Notes under the pieces: generated by a model
Database searches by the model: none
Told to the model about the DNA's origin: nothing
Seen by the model: only the letters and a program-made list of their open reading frames with translations
Made by a program: the position numbers and the translations under genes
Shown: piece by piece, positions 27,224 through 36,243 of the stretch
How positions within the stretch are numbered: the stretch's first letter is position 1
Layout of the letters: each line of letters starts with the position of its first letter
Assembly (NCBI RefSeq): GCF_000463015.1
Contig: NC_022234.1
Location: 1-64,000, forward strand
Length of the DNA: 64,000 bases
Origin: Variovorax paradoxus B4
Lineage (GTDB): Bacteria; Pseudomonadota; Gammaproteobacteria; Burkholderiales; Burkholderiaceae_C
Direction of reading: 5' to 3'

Positions 27224-27823
27224 ATGGCGATATCCCTGCTGCGCGAACTGCCTGAACTGAAGGTCGTCGTTGTGCATCCGCCCGATGAAGAGGGGGATGC
27301 CCTGGTCAGCCATCTGCGCCGGGTCGGGTGCATGGTCAGTGTCGTCTGGCCGGTGCCGGTGAGTCTGGTGTCGAATGCCGATGTCCTGTTTCTGCTCATC
27401 GAGGGCGAGGCCCGGCATGCGATCGAGGCACTGCTCAGGTCCTTGCCCAAGCCCGAGCCGACGGTCATTGCGATCTTGAACTACGAGGACCCGACGACGC
27501 TTCAACTCGTTCTCGAAAGCGGTGCCTTTGCCGTCGTGCAGAAACCCATCAAGCCGTTCGGCTTGCTCGCCAACCTGGTCGCGGCGCGAAGCAACTGGAT
27601 GGAGCGCCAGGCGCTGTTGAAGGAGAACCGCAAGCTGCGCAGAAAGATCACGAGCGACCAGGCGATGAGCCGCGCCAAGACGATCCTCATGGCGTCGAAG
27701 GGCATCAGCGAGGTCGAGGCCTACCAGGCCATCCGTGCGCAAGCGATGTCGAAGCGGCTCTCGATGGAGCAGATCGCGAGTTCGATCATCAACATGGAAA
27801 CACTGTTGCAAGCCGCAAATTAA
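27224..27823 (+). CDS. amiR: AmiR-like ANTAR-domain antiterminator
   Basis: A 199-residue protein with an N-terminal pseudo-receiver domain (about 1-125, lacking an obvious phospho-acceptor aspartate pocket), a coiled-coil linker (WMERQALLKENRKLRRKITS, about 125-145) and a C-terminal ANTAR RNA-binding domain (about 140-197, MSRAKTILMASKGISEVEAY, then AMSKRLSMEQIASSIIN). AmiR binds hexaloop hairpins in nascent RNA and prevents terminator formation. Two such leaders flank this operon, at 25999-26049 and 27942-27991. It is controlled by direct contact with AmiC rather than phosphorylation. Confidence 0.92.
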   Translation: MAISLLRELPELKVVVVHPPDEEGDALVSHLRRVGCMVSVVWPVPVSLVSNADVLFLLIEGEARHAIEALLRSLPKPEPTVIAILNYEDPTTLQLVLESGAFAVVQKPIKPFGLLANLVAARSNWMERQALLKENRKLRRKITSDQAMSRAKTILMASKGISEVEAYQAIRAQAMSKRLSMEQIASSIINMETLLQAAN

Positions 27824-27941
27824 CCGGATACGATGAATGCACTGTGTCGGCGGAATCCGTTGGCGCAGTGGCTGCACCACCCTTGATCATCAGGCGCTGG
27901 TGCGGTTCTTCCAGGGAACCATGTGTGTTCTTCTGGATGCT

Positions 27942-27953
27942 GGCAATGAAGCC
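27942..27953 (+). promoter_or_regulatory. ANTAR-type hairpin in the amide-transporter leader
   Basis: GGC-AATGAA-GCC: a hexaloop with A1 and G4 on a short 3-bp stem, whose 3' arm overlaps the terminator 5' arm beginning at 27952. A larger stem (CCAG at 27911-27914 with CTGG at 27933-27936, enclosing GAAC/GTTC) precedes it and may be hairpin 1. The loop nearly matches the amiC leader loop AGTGAA. Confidence 0.6.
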
Positions 27954-27991
27954 CACACCGCAGTCCATCGCTGCGGAGTGGGTTTTTTTTT
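27952..27991 (+). terminator. Intrinsic terminator (attenuator) before the transporter operon
   Basis: CCCACACCGCAG pairs with CTGCGGAGTGGG (one A-A mismatch), loop TCCATCG, followed by nine T at 27983-27991. It separates amiR from the transporter operon about 100 bases before the first start codon, so transport genes need antitermination or a downstream promoter. Confidence 0.9.
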
Positions 27992-28089
27992 GCCCGCACC
28001 CGACAGTGCCGTCGGCTGGTATCGCTTTGACACGGTTCATCAACCATTCGGCAGCCATGCAGTGCTGCCCCACGTCTTAAGGTTCCGCC

Positions 28090-29337
28090 ATGCTGACTAC
28101 TTCACGTCGCCGCCTCCTGGTTTCCTCGGCCGCATCGGCCGCCGCGCTCGCATCTCCCGCGTGGATGCGATCCGCTTTCGCTGCCGACACCATCAAGGTC
28201 GGTGCCCTGTACTCCCAGACCGGTGGGCTCTCCATCGTGGAGAAGATGCTCGCCAACGCGGTGCGCATGGCGGTGGCGGAGATCAATGCCGCGGGCGGCG
28301 TGATGGGCCGCACGGTGGAAGTCGTGCTGGAGGACGGGGCCTCCGACCCCAAGACCTTCAACGAGAAGGCGTCGAAGCTGGTGACGCGCGACCGCATCGA
28401 GACGGTGTTCGGCTGCCATACCTCGGCCAGCCGCAAGGCCGTGCTGCCGGTCTTCGAGCGGCGCAATGCGATGCTTTTCTACCAGACGCACTACGAGGGC
28501 TACGAATGCTCGAAGAACGTCGTCTACAGCGGCGCCGTCGCCAACCAGCAGCTTGGAAACTACATTCCCTGGATCGCTCAGAAGCTCGGCAAGAAGAAGT
28601 TCTTCATCGTCGGTTCCAACTACGTCTACCCGCGCGAAATGGCCAAGGTCAGCAAGAAGCTGATCGAGGAGTCGGGCGCGAAGTGGGTGGCCGACGAATA
28701 CCTCGAACTCGGGCATTCCGAATGGGCGACGATGGTGCGCAAGATCAAGGAGTCCGGTGCCGACGTGGTCCTGTCGAACGTCGTCGGTGATTCGCTGGTG
28801 GCCTTCTACCGCGAGTACAAGAACCAGGGCATGTCGCAGGCCGCGGTGCCGATCTGCGCCACCGTGACCAGCGAGATCGAGATCGCCGCCATGGGCGCCG
28901 AATATGCGGCGGGCAGCTACACCTCGGTGCCGTACTTCATGTCGATCGACACGCCCGCCAACAAGTCCTTCATCGAGCGCTACCGCAAGTTCGTGAACGA
29001 TCCCAAGGCCGTCACGTACCACTCGCTCGAGGCCGCCTACTTCCAGGTGTTCCTGTGGAAGCAAGCCGTCGAGGCCGGCAAGGCCACGACGGCCGATGCG
29101 ATTCGCGCCAACATCGGCGGGCAGACCTTCGATGCGCCCGGCGGCAGGGTGCGCATCGATCCCGACAGCCTGCACGCATGGGTCACCCCGCGCATCGGGC
29201 AGTGGCAGGCCGACGGCCAGAGCAAGGTGGTCGACGCGAACCCGCAGCCGCTGCGACCGCTGCCCTACTCGGCGTACGGCGAGACCGACAGCAACCTGAT
29301 CTGCACGCGCAAGGGCGCAGTCACCGCCAAGATCTGA
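28090..29337 (+). CDS. urtA: Urea/short-chain amide ABC transporter substrate-binding protein
   Basis: A 415-residue periplasmic receptor of the UrtA/FmdD type. The N-terminus TSRRRLLVSSAASAAALAS with AFA before residue 33 is a twin-arginine-like signal, suggesting export in a folded state. The mature part begins DTIKVGALYSQTGGLSIVEK and shares with AmiC the signatures SRKAVLPVFERRNAMLFYQ and EGYECSKNVVY, fitting a common amide ligand. It is the first gene after the second attenuator. Whether the ligand is urea, formamide or a larger amide cannot be read from sequence. Confidence 0.88.
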   Translation: MLTTSRRRLLVSSAASAAALASPAWMRSAFAADTIKVGALYSQTGGLSIVEKMLANAVRMAVAEINAAGGVMGRTVEVVLEDGASDPKTFNEKASKLVTRDRIETVFGCHTSASRKAVLPVFERRNAMLFYQTHYEGYECSKNVVYSGAVANQQLGNYIPWIAQKLGKKKFFIVGSNYVYPREMAKVSKKLIEESGAKWVADEYLELGHSEWATMVRKIKESGADVVLSNVVGDSLVAFYREYKNQGMSQAAVPICATVTSEIEIAAMGAEYAAGSYTSVPYFMSIDTPANKSFIERYRKFVNDPKAVTYHSLEAAYFQVFLWKQAVEAGKATTADAIRANIGGQTFDAPGGRVRIDPDSLHAWVTPRIGQWQADGQSKVVDANPQPLRPLPYSAYGETDSNLICTRKGAVTAKI

Positions 29338-29408
29338 AGCCCCTGCGGCCCATCTCGTCGCGCGCACCGGCGTGCGCCGGGGGCCGCGCCGTGCAAGGAA
29401 TTTCCGAC

Positions 29409-30302
29409 ATGCTGGATGTACTTCTGATCGGCCTGAGCGTGGGCTCGATCCTTCTGCTGGCCGCGCTCGGCCTCGTCATCATCTACGGCGCCATGGGGGT
29501 CGTGAACATGGCCCATGGCGAGATGATCATGGTGGGCGCCTACGCCGCGGTCATGACGCAGATCTGGCTCGGATGGGGCCTGTACGCGGCCATTCCCATC
29601 GCCTTCGTGCTCACGGCGCTGCTGGGGTTCCTGATCGAGCGCTGCGTGGTGCGCCGCCTCTACGGACGGCTGGGCGACACCCTGCTCGCGACGTGGGGCG
29701 TGGCCATCCTGGTGCAGCAGTTCGTGCGGCTCGAAGGCGGACTGGCGTTCTTCGGCATCCACATCGAAGGCCTCGGGCCGGGACTCCAGAACATGCCCGT
29801 TCCCACGGAACTGCAGGGTGCATTCCAGATCGCCGGCACATCGATCAATGCCTACCGCGCATTCATCGTCGCGAGCACGATCGTGCTGACGCTGGCCACC
29901 TGGCTGTTGCTCTACCGCACCCGCATCGGCATGCAGGTTCGCGCGATCATCCGCAATCCGCGCATGGCCGCGGCGTGCGGCATCGACGTCGAACGCGTGA
30001 ACGCCCTGACCTTCGCCTTCGGCGCCGGGCTGGCGGGCATCACGGGCGTGCTGGTCGCGGGCTTCAAGACCGTGTCGCCCGACATGGGGACGGCGTTGGT
30101 CGTCGACAGCTTTCTCGTGGTGGTGGCGGGCGGCGTGGGCAGCCTGCTCGGCGCCGTCGTGACCGCCATCGGCCTGGGCGAGGTCAACGGCGTCGTCGCC
30201 GCCGTCACCAACGACATCGTGGCGCGCGCGGCGGTGTTCGGTCTCGTGATCCTTCTGATCGTCGTCCGCCCGCAGGGCCTGTTCTCGTTCAAGGGACGGT
30301 AA
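29409..30302 (+). CDS. urtB: Amide/urea ABC transporter permease, LivH type
   Basis: A 297-residue branched-chain/amide-type permease with about eight membrane helices; MLDVLLIGLSVGSILLLAAL is the first. The family loop signatures GVVNMAHGEMIMVGAY and GVLVAGFKTVSPDMG are present. Start ATG 29409 fits family length; the longer open frame upstream is antisense/shadow sequence within urtA. It forms the heteromeric channel with the LivM-type permease 3 bp downstream. Confidence 0.88.
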   Translation: MLDVLLIGLSVGSILLLAALGLVIIYGAMGVVNMAHGEMIMVGAYAAVMTQIWLGWGLYAAIPIAFVLTALLGFLIERCVVRRLYGRLGDTLLATWGVAILVQQFVRLEGGLAFFGIHIEGLGPGLQNMPVPTELQGAFQIAGTSINAYRAFIVASTIVLTLATWLLLYRTRIGMQVRAIIRNPRMAAACGIDVERVNALTFAFGAGLAGITGVLVAGFKTVSPDMGTALVVDSFLVVVAGGVGSLLGAVVTAIGLGEVNGVVAAVTNDIVARAAVFGLVILLIVVRPQGLFSFKGR

Positions 30303-30305
30303 GAC

Positions 30306-31430
30306 ATGGTTTCCCAACTGGACCGGCGTGCGACCTTCGCCGCCTATGCGATCTTTCTCGTCCTGGTGGCCGCCGCGCCGCTGGTGCTCGACGGGTTCTG
30401 GCTCAACCGGCTCGCGAAGTACCTGGTGTACGGCATGCTCGGCATCGCCGTTGCGATGTGCTGGGGCTACGCCGGCATTCTCAACCTGGGGCAGGGCCTG
30501 TTCTTCGGCCTGGGGGCCTACATGCTGGCCATGTCGCTGAAGATGGCGAGTCCGTCGAGTCTTCAGCATGGCGGCCAGGGACCTGTGCCCGACTTCATGC
30601 TGTCGAATGCCGAACCGGGAGCGGTCGTCGACCTGTGCTGCATCAACCAGGGCTCGTTTCTCTGGCTGCCGTTCCGCTACCAGTGGTTCGGCATCCTGAT
30701 GGGCGTGGTGCTGCCGGTGTTGGTCGCGTTCGTGCTGGGCGCGGTGGTTTTCCGCAAGCGCATCGCGGGTGTGTTCGTGTCGATCATCACGCTCGCGCTG
30801 GTGTTGCTGGTGCGGCTGCTGCTGGTGGATGCCCAGCCGCTGACCAACGGCTTCAACGGATTGTCCGACCTGGCCTGGCTGCGCGCCGGCGCGCTGGAGT
30901 TCGATCCCTACGGCACGTCGACCTACTACTTGATCGCCGGCGTGCTGGCGGTGGTGCTGGTCGGTGCGCGGCTGCTGCTGGCCACGCGCGCGGGGTTGAT
31001 CCTGAGGGCGACGTCGGGCGATCCGCAGCGCGCGCGCTACCTCGGTTTCGACGTGGCGCACTACCAGACTTTCTTCTTCGCGCTGTCGGCGGGCATCGCG
31101 GCACTGGCCGGCATGCTCTACGTGGTGGTGGCCGAGTTTGCGTCGCCGACCTTCATGGACCTGGCGTTCTCGATCACCATGGTGGTGTGGGCCGCGGTCG
31201 GCGGGCGCGCGTCGCTGCTCGGCGCGTGCGTGGGCGCCATCCTGATCAACATGCTCGAGGCAACGGCCAGCGAAACGCAGTCGCTGGTGGAAGCCTGGCG
31301 CGTGATCGTGGGGCTGACCTTCGTGCTGGTGGTGCTCTATCTGCCGAAGGGAATCGGTGGCTGGGTGCACGACATGCTCGCGCGCTGGAGCAGCCGGCCC
31401 GCGCCACGCGAACTCGGGAATGCCCGATGA
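30306..31430 (+). CDS. urtC: Amide/urea ABC transporter permease, LivM type
   Basis: A 374-residue permease with about ten hydrophobic segments. Conserved parts include MCWGYAGILNLGQGLFFGLG and SGDPQRARYLGFDVAHYQTF. A periplasmic loop of some 50 residues after helix 4 (containing DLCCINQGSF) is longer than in amino-acid LivM and typical of UrtC/FmdF. Its stop overlaps the ATPase start as ATGA. Confidence 0.88.
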   Translation: MVSQLDRRATFAAYAIFLVLVAAAPLVLDGFWLNRLAKYLVYGMLGIAVAMCWGYAGILNLGQGLFFGLGAYMLAMSLKMASPSSLQHGGQGPVPDFMLSNAEPGAVVDLCCINQGSFLWLPFRYQWFGILMGVVLPVLVAFVLGAVVFRKRIAGVFVSIITLALVLLVRLLLVDAQPLTNGFNGLSDLAWLRAGALEFDPYGTSTYYLIAGVLAVVLVGARLLLATRAGLILRATSGDPQRARYLGFDVAHYQTFFFALSAGIAALAGMLYVVVAEFASPTFMDLAFSITMVVWAAVGGRASLLGACVGAILINMLEATASETQSLVEAWRVIVGLTFVLVVLYLPKGIGGWVHDMLARWSSRPAPRELGNAR

Positions 31431-32185
31431 GCGCGATGGCACTTGAACTGAGATCGCTGGGCGTCAACTTCGGCGGCTTCAAGGCGGTGGACGGCGTGTC
31501 GCTGCAGGTCGCCGAAGGCGAGCTGCGTGTGCTGCTCGGTGCCAACGGCGCGGGCAAGACCACCCTGATGGACCTCGTTTCGGGAAAGACGCGAAGCTCC
31601 GAAGGGCGCGTCGAGCTGTACGGCGCCGACGTGACCAACTGGCCTGAATACCGCGTGGCGCGCGCCGGGATCGGGCGCAAGTTCCAGATACCCAGCGTTT
31701 TCAGGGAACTGAGCGTGCGGCAGAACTTGTGCGTCGCGGCAACCAGGGAGCCATCGATCGTTCGCAACCTGCGCTGGGGCTTCGACAGGCAGGACGAGAC
31801 CCGGGTCGACGAGATCCTCGCGCTGACCGGTCTCGAGAGCGTGCAGCAGCGGCAGGCGGCGGACCTGAGCCATGGCCACACGCAGTGGCTGGAACTGGGA
31901 TTGCTGATCGCGCAGCGCCCCAAGGTGATCCTGCTCGACGAGCCGACGGCCGGCATGACGCAGGCGGAAACGCGCAAGACGGCACAGATCCTGAAGGCGC
32001 TGCGCGGCCGCCACACCATCCTGGTGGTCGAGCACGACATGGCATTCGTGCGGGACATCGCAGAGCGCATCACGGTGCTTCATCTCGGCCGCGTGCTGGC
32101 CGAAGGCAGTGTCGCGGAGATCGAGCGCGACCCCCGTGTGCGGCAGGCCTACCTCGGCTCTCACGGAATTGCTTCGCCATGCTGA
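31427..32185 (+). CDS. urtD: Amide/urea ABC transporter ATPase, LivG type
   Basis: A 252-residue ABC ATPase. Walker A is GANGAGKTT (about residues 43-51), the signature is the degenerate DLSHGHTQWLELG rather than LSGGQ, as is usual for UrtD, and Walker B is VILLDEPTAGMT, followed by the switch histidine in VVEHDM. It supplies energy together with the next ATPase. Start overlaps the urtC stop by 4 bp. Confidence 0.88.
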   Translation: MSAMALELRSLGVNFGGFKAVDGVSLQVAEGELRVLLGANGAGKTTLMDLVSGKTRSSEGRVELYGADVTNWPEYRVARAGIGRKFQIPSVFRELSVRQNLCVAATREPSIVRNLRWGFDRQDETRVDEILALTGLESVQQRQAADLSHGHTQWLELGLLIAQRPKVILLDEPTAGMTQAETRKTAQILKALRGRHTILVVEHDMAFVRDIAERITVLHLGRVLAEGSVAEIERDPRVRQAYLGSHGIASPC

Positions 32186-32871
32186 AACTATCGAACGTCA
32201 ACGGCTTCTACGGGCGCAGCCACGCCCTGCAGGATGTGGATCTGACCATACCGGCAGGCAAGGTCACGGCGATCCTCGGGCGCAACGGAATGGGCAAGAC
32301 CACCTTGCTTCGCACCCTGATGGGCAGCATGGTCCGCTCCACAGGTGCGATCGAACTCGAGGGCGTGCGCATCGACGGCCTGCCGACCCACCTGCGCGCC
32401 CGCAGCGGCATTGCCTATGTGCCGCAGGGACGCGAGATCATTGCGGATTTCAGCGTGCGGCAGAACATCCTGATGGGCGCGTTCGCAGGCCGCGGGCCAC
32501 GCGCGATCCCGCCGCTGGCGCTGAAGCTGTTCCCGTACCTCGCGGCCAACCTGCATCGGCCCGGCGGCGTGTTGTCGGGCGGCCAGCAGCAGCAGCTCGC
32601 GCTGGCGCGGGCGCTCGCAGCCCATCCCAAGGTCATGCTGCTCGACGAACCGAACGAGGGCATCCAGCCTTCCGTGGTCGAAGAGATCGAATCCGCCATC
32701 ATCCGCCTGAACCGCGAATTCGGCATGACCATGGTGCTGGTGGAGCAGAACATCGATTTCGCCCGCCGCGTGGCGAGCCATTTCGCCATGTTCGAGAAGG
32801 GATCGATCGTCGAGAGCGGTCCGATCGACCGGCTGACGAACGAAGTCGTGGACAGGCACATGACCTTCTGA
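32179..32871 (+). CDS. urtE: Amide/urea ABC transporter ATPase, LivF type
   Basis: A 230-residue ABC ATPase: Walker A GRNGMGKTT, signature LSGGQQQQLALARAL, Walker B VMLLDEPNEGIQP, switch histidine replaced by glutamine in VLVEQNIDF, as normal in LivF/UrtE proteins. Its start overlaps urtD by 7 bp. It completes the five-component transporter and is followed after 55 bp by the amidase. Confidence 0.88.
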   Translation: MLKLSNVNGFYGRSHALQDVDLTIPAGKVTAILGRNGMGKTTLLRTLMGSMVRSTGAIELEGVRIDGLPTHLRARSGIAYVPQGREIIADFSVRQNILMGAFAGRGPRAIPPLALKLFPYLAANLHRPGGVLSGGQQQQLALARALAAHPKVMLLDEPNEGIQPSVVEEIESAIIRLNREFGMTMVLVEQNIDFARRVASHFAMFEKGSIVESGPIDRLTNEVVDRHMTF

Positions 32872-32926
32872 ACTGCTCCCTCGCAGGGGCAGCGCTTCAA
32901 CACTTCATTTCACCAGGAGTTCAAGA

Positions 32927-34501
32927 ATGAGCAATCTCGAATCGGGTATCAAGACCACGGCCGCGGAAGTTGCGGCGGCGCTGGACCTCGGCGCCTTGAC
33001 CGTGGCGCAGGTCCAGGACGGTTTTCGAACCGGCGCGTTCACCGCGGAAAGCCTCGCCGCAGACTGCATGAAGCAGATCGAGGCGTTCAACACGCGCTAC
33101 AACGCGATCATCTTCATCAACGAAGAGGCCATCGAGGATGCGCGCGCCATCGACCGGCGGCGCCTGGCTGGCGAACTGCTGGGACCTCTTGCGGGTGTGC
33201 CGGTCGTCGTCAAGGATCCCATGGACATGGTGGGGTTCCCGACCACGGCGGGGTGGTCGCTGCTCTACAGCAAGACGGGGGGCGTCGATCTCATGCCGGC
33301 GACCGATTCGCCCGTGGTCGCACGCATGCGAGCCGCGGGTGCGGTCATCCTGGGCAAGACAAATGTGCCCGTGCTGAGTCATACGGGGACGCATGCCGAC
33401 GACAGCTGGGCGGGCCCCACGTTGAACGTCGTGGTGCCGGACCGGGTGCCCGGCGGCAGCAGCGCCGGAACCGCCGCCGCAGTCAGCGCAGGCATGGCGG
33501 TGTTGGGCCTGGCCGAGGAAACGGGCGGTTCGATCCAGAATCCGGCCTCGGCGCAGGACCTGGTCGGCATCAAGCCGACGATCGGGCTGGTGCCGAATGC
33601 AGGGGTGATGCCTTTGTCCGGCAATCGCGATGTCGTGGGCCCGATCGCGCGATGCGTTCGCGATGCCGCGCTGTGTCTCGACGTATTGGCGGGCTACACG
33701 GCCGAGGATCCGAAGACGCTCGCCGGGGTGGGAAAGAAGCCCCGGCTCGGCTACACGTCGAAGCTGAGCGCCCACGCGCTCAAGGGGGCGCGCCTCGGCC
33801 TCTTCGGCAAGGGCTGGCGCGACCAGCCGCTCGCGCCGGAAACCGAAAGACTCTACGAACGCGCGCAGAGGGAATTGACGGAGCTGGGTGCGGTCCTGGT
33901 GAACGATCCATTCCACGGTTCCGGCTTTGCAGCGCTGCGCAAGCCGACCGCGCCGCTGCCGAATTTCGATGCGCGCGGCATGGAGTCGGTTCCGTACGAC
34001 CTGCACAAGTACCTCCAGCGCCTGGGGCCCGATGCGGCGCTGAAGAGTTTCAGTGAATTTGCCGCTGCCACGGCGAAACAGTCGGCCTTCGACCGGGGCG
34101 GTGTGCTCGACTTCATGCATACGCTGCCGCAGTTCGTCGCCTCGCTGCAATCACCCACGGTCCCGCCGGATCTCTCCGAGTTCATTGCGCTGAAGGAAGC
34201 GTACCTTCGGATCATCGAAGAAGTTTTCGAGCGGCACCAGCTCGACGCGCTGGTCTTCCCGCAGATGCGCGAGGAGTTGCCGCTGGCCGGGCGGGGGCAC
34301 ACCATCCAGGAAACGACGGTCGGCGAAATCAACATCGCCGGCGTGCCGGGTGTCACCGTACCTGCGGGCTACTACGGCTCCGGTTCACCGTTCGGCCTGA
34401 TCTTCGTGGGAAAGCTCTGGAGCGAAGCCGAACTCCTCGCCCTTGCGCACAGCTACGAAACCGGCACGCAGCATCGCCGCTCACCGAGCCTGCGGGCGTA
34501 G
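32927..34501 (+). CDS. Amidase-signature family amidohydrolase
   Basis: A 524-residue amidase-signature enzyme hydrolysing a carboxamide to carboxylate and ammonia. The Ser-cis-Ser-Lys triad is visible: K96 in VVVKDPMDM, S179 in GGSSAGTAAAV and the nucleophile S202 in ETGGSIQNPASAQD. This is unrelated to the nitrilase-type AmiE that AmiC/AmiR control in Pseudomonas, so the operon pairs an AmiR circuit with a different amidase fold. AGGAG precedes the ATG. It ends the amide operon, 8 bp from the convergent 566-residue gene. Confidence 0.9.
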   Translation: MSNLESGIKTTAAEVAAALDLGALTVAQVQDGFRTGAFTAESLAADCMKQIEAFNTRYNAIIFINEEAIEDARAIDRRRLAGELLGPLAGVPVVVKDPMDMVGFPTTAGWSLLYSKTGGVDLMPATDSPVVARMRAAGAVILGKTNVPVLSHTGTHADDSWAGPTLNVVVPDRVPGGSSAGTAAAVSAGMAVLGLAEETGGSIQNPASAQDLVGIKPTIGLVPNAGVMPLSGNRDVVGPIARCVRDAALCLDVLAGYTAEDPKTLAGVGKKPRLGYTSKLSAHALKGARLGLFGKGWRDQPLAPETERLYERAQRELTELGAVLVNDPFHGSGFAALRKPTAPLPNFDARGMESVPYDLHKYLQRLGPDAALKSFSEFAAATAKQSAFDRGGVLDFMHTLPQFVASLQSPTVPPDLSEFIALKEAYLRIIEEVFERHQLDALVFPQMREELPLAGRGHTIQETTVGEINIAGVPGVTVPAGYYGSGSPFGLIFVGKLWSEAELLALAHSYETGTQHRRSPSLRA

Positions 34502-34509
34502 GCTCCGCA

Positions 34510-36210
34510 TCACTTTGCCGGCACAGCGTCTTCCCGCATGGCCTGCAGCTCGGCCGGCCGGCCGCCGCCTTCCAGGTACTTCCAGTACGCCACATAGCCC
34601 GACAGGTAATGCTCCACGTCGTCGATGCGCACGCGGAAGCTGTGGTGGCGGATGAACGAACTGCCCACGATGCGTGAGGGGTTCCTGAAGAACATCGCGA
34701 GCTCCGGCCAGAAGTGCCCCGTCAGCAGGTAGCGCGCACGCTGCTCCAGTGCACGGTAGAACTTCTCGATGTCGAAGCCTTCCAGCAGGTGCGCATGTGC
34801 GGCATCGGCCTGCAGGCGAACGATCATCTTCTGCGCCGCCATCATCAGCTCGAGCAGCGTCGGAAAGGTGGTGATGCGGTCGAGCACGAAGTCGAGGTGG
34901 CCGCGCACGTTGTCCAGGCCGAAGCGCAGGTAGCGCTCCTCGGGCCGGTAGAGCGTGAGCTCGTTGACGCAGTAGCTCAGCCAGTGGTCATGGGCTTCCC
35001 AATGCCGGGCCGCGATGAAATACTCGAACGCCTTCTCGACCGCTCGCAGCCAGCGCGGGTCGCGGGTCAGTCCGTACAGGCGCATCAGGCCGAAGGCGGC
35101 TTCGCCATCGTAGTAGATGATGCGGTTCTCTTCCTTGACGCCGAGGCCGGGATGGTTGAGCACGTGGACGAAGCGGCCCGTTGCCGGGTCCTGCATGTGA
35201 ACGATGCCCAGCGCCAGCTGCTCCAGCAGCGGCAGGTACTGCGTGTCGCCGGTGAGCTCGGTGTACTTGACCATGGCCAGCAGGCACACGGCATTGCCGC
35301 CCAGCTTGATCTCGTCGTCGATGTCGACGAGGAAGGCCGCTTGCTCGCCGCCCGGCAGGGTGATGCGCTGGATCAGCTTGCCGGTCAGGTGCGCCAGGGC
35401 CCGCTCGATGGCGGCCTTGTGTTCGGGCTGGCGCGTGAGCTCCCAGCCTTCGAGCAGCGCATAGGTCGAGCTCGCGTGGCGCAGCGCGTTGTAGGTGGGA
35501 ATGGCGCGGTCGAAGCAGGGAAACCAGCCGTAGTGATACGCGCCTGACGTCTTCACCTGGCGCGCCAGGTAGGCGGTGCTGGTTGCGGCGATGTCGCGTA
35601 CCCGGGCGGCATCCCACGCCGGCAGGTGCCGGTAGCCGCGGTTGCGCCCCTGGTGTTCGATGGCGTGAAGGCCCTTGCCGTCGATGAACACGGCCCGCGT
35701 GTCGAAGATCCAGACCGGCTGCTGCGCCTCGGTGGGCCAATGGAGTTCGCGCCCGTGGCGGTGCTTGCCATACAGCGCGAGGTTGACGGCGTTGGGCGTC
35801 GCTTCGGAAAAATTGCCGTCGTAGAGCACGGCATGCGCGCCGATCTCTTCCTCGAGCATGGCCACCGACAGCTCGGCGTCGAATGCGATGCCATGGCGAA
35901 AGTAATTGCGCTTGGTCGTCGCGAACGCCTGCTTCAGCGCCTGCCAGGTCATGGCGTGCACGGTATGCACCACGTCCACGCGCAGCCAGATGGGGGCGCT
36001 GTCCTGCTTGCGCAGCCACGCCTGCAGCAGCTGCGCGCCGCGGCGCCACACCTCGTCGAAGTTCTTGCCGCGGACCGTCACGACGTGGGCGCGCTCTTTT
36101 CCGTGGCACACCGACATGAAAAGAACGCCCGCAGCGGAAGCCTCCATGCACTCGGCCCATGTGGCGGCAAGCGCCGGCTTGGCCGAGGCCAGCAGTTCAC
36201 CCAGGGTCAT
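34510..36210 (-). CDS. Unrecognised 566-residue protein, toroid-like C-terminal half
   Basis: No confident family. Residues 1-200 form an alpha/beta region with [20 protein letters not shown] and [20 protein letters not shown]. Residues about 205-550 are helical repeats with aromatic-rich turns ([58 protein letters not shown]), the look of an alpha/alpha toroid as in glycan lyases, epimerases and six-hairpin glycosidases. No signal peptide is seen, so it acts in the cytoplasm. It is the last gene of a seven-gene operon with two nucleotidyltransferases, so it may process or transfer a sugar-derived group. That role is inferred. Confidence 0.6.
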   Translation of the reverse strand: MTLGELLASAKPALAATWAECMEASAAGVLFMSVCHGKERAHVVTVRGKNFDEVWRRGAQLLQAWLRKQDSAPIWLRVDVVHTVHAMTWQALKQAFATTKRNYFRHGIAFDAELSVAMLEEEIGAHAVLYDGNFSEATPNAVNLALYGKHRHGRELHWPTEAQQPVWIFDTRAVFIDGKGLHAIEHQGRNRGYRHLPAWDAARVRDIAATSTAYLARQVKTSGAYHYGWFPCFDRAIPTYNALRHASSTYALLEGWELTRQPEHKAAIERALAHLTGKLIQRITLPGGEQAAFLVDIDDEIKLGGNAVCLLAMVKYTELTGDTQYLPLLEQLALGIVHMQDPATGRFVHVLNHPGLGVKEENRIIYYDGEAAFGLMRLYGLTRDPRWLRAVEKAFEYFIAARHWEAHDHWLSYCVNELTLYRPEERYLRFGLDNVRGHLDFVLDRITTFPTLLELMMAAQKMIVRLQADAAHAHLLEGFDIEKFYRALEQRARYLLTGHFWPELAMFFRNPSRIVGSSFIRHHSFRVRIDDVEHYLSGYVAYWKYLEGGGRPAELQAMREDAVPAK

Positions 36211-36243
36211 GGCGCGTTCCTTTCGCCGTTTCGAACGGCGGCT

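Noticed and set aside
29265..31442. Antisense open frame opposite the amide-transporter permeases
   Set aside because: Histidine/glutamine-rich shadow of hydrophobic coding sequence.
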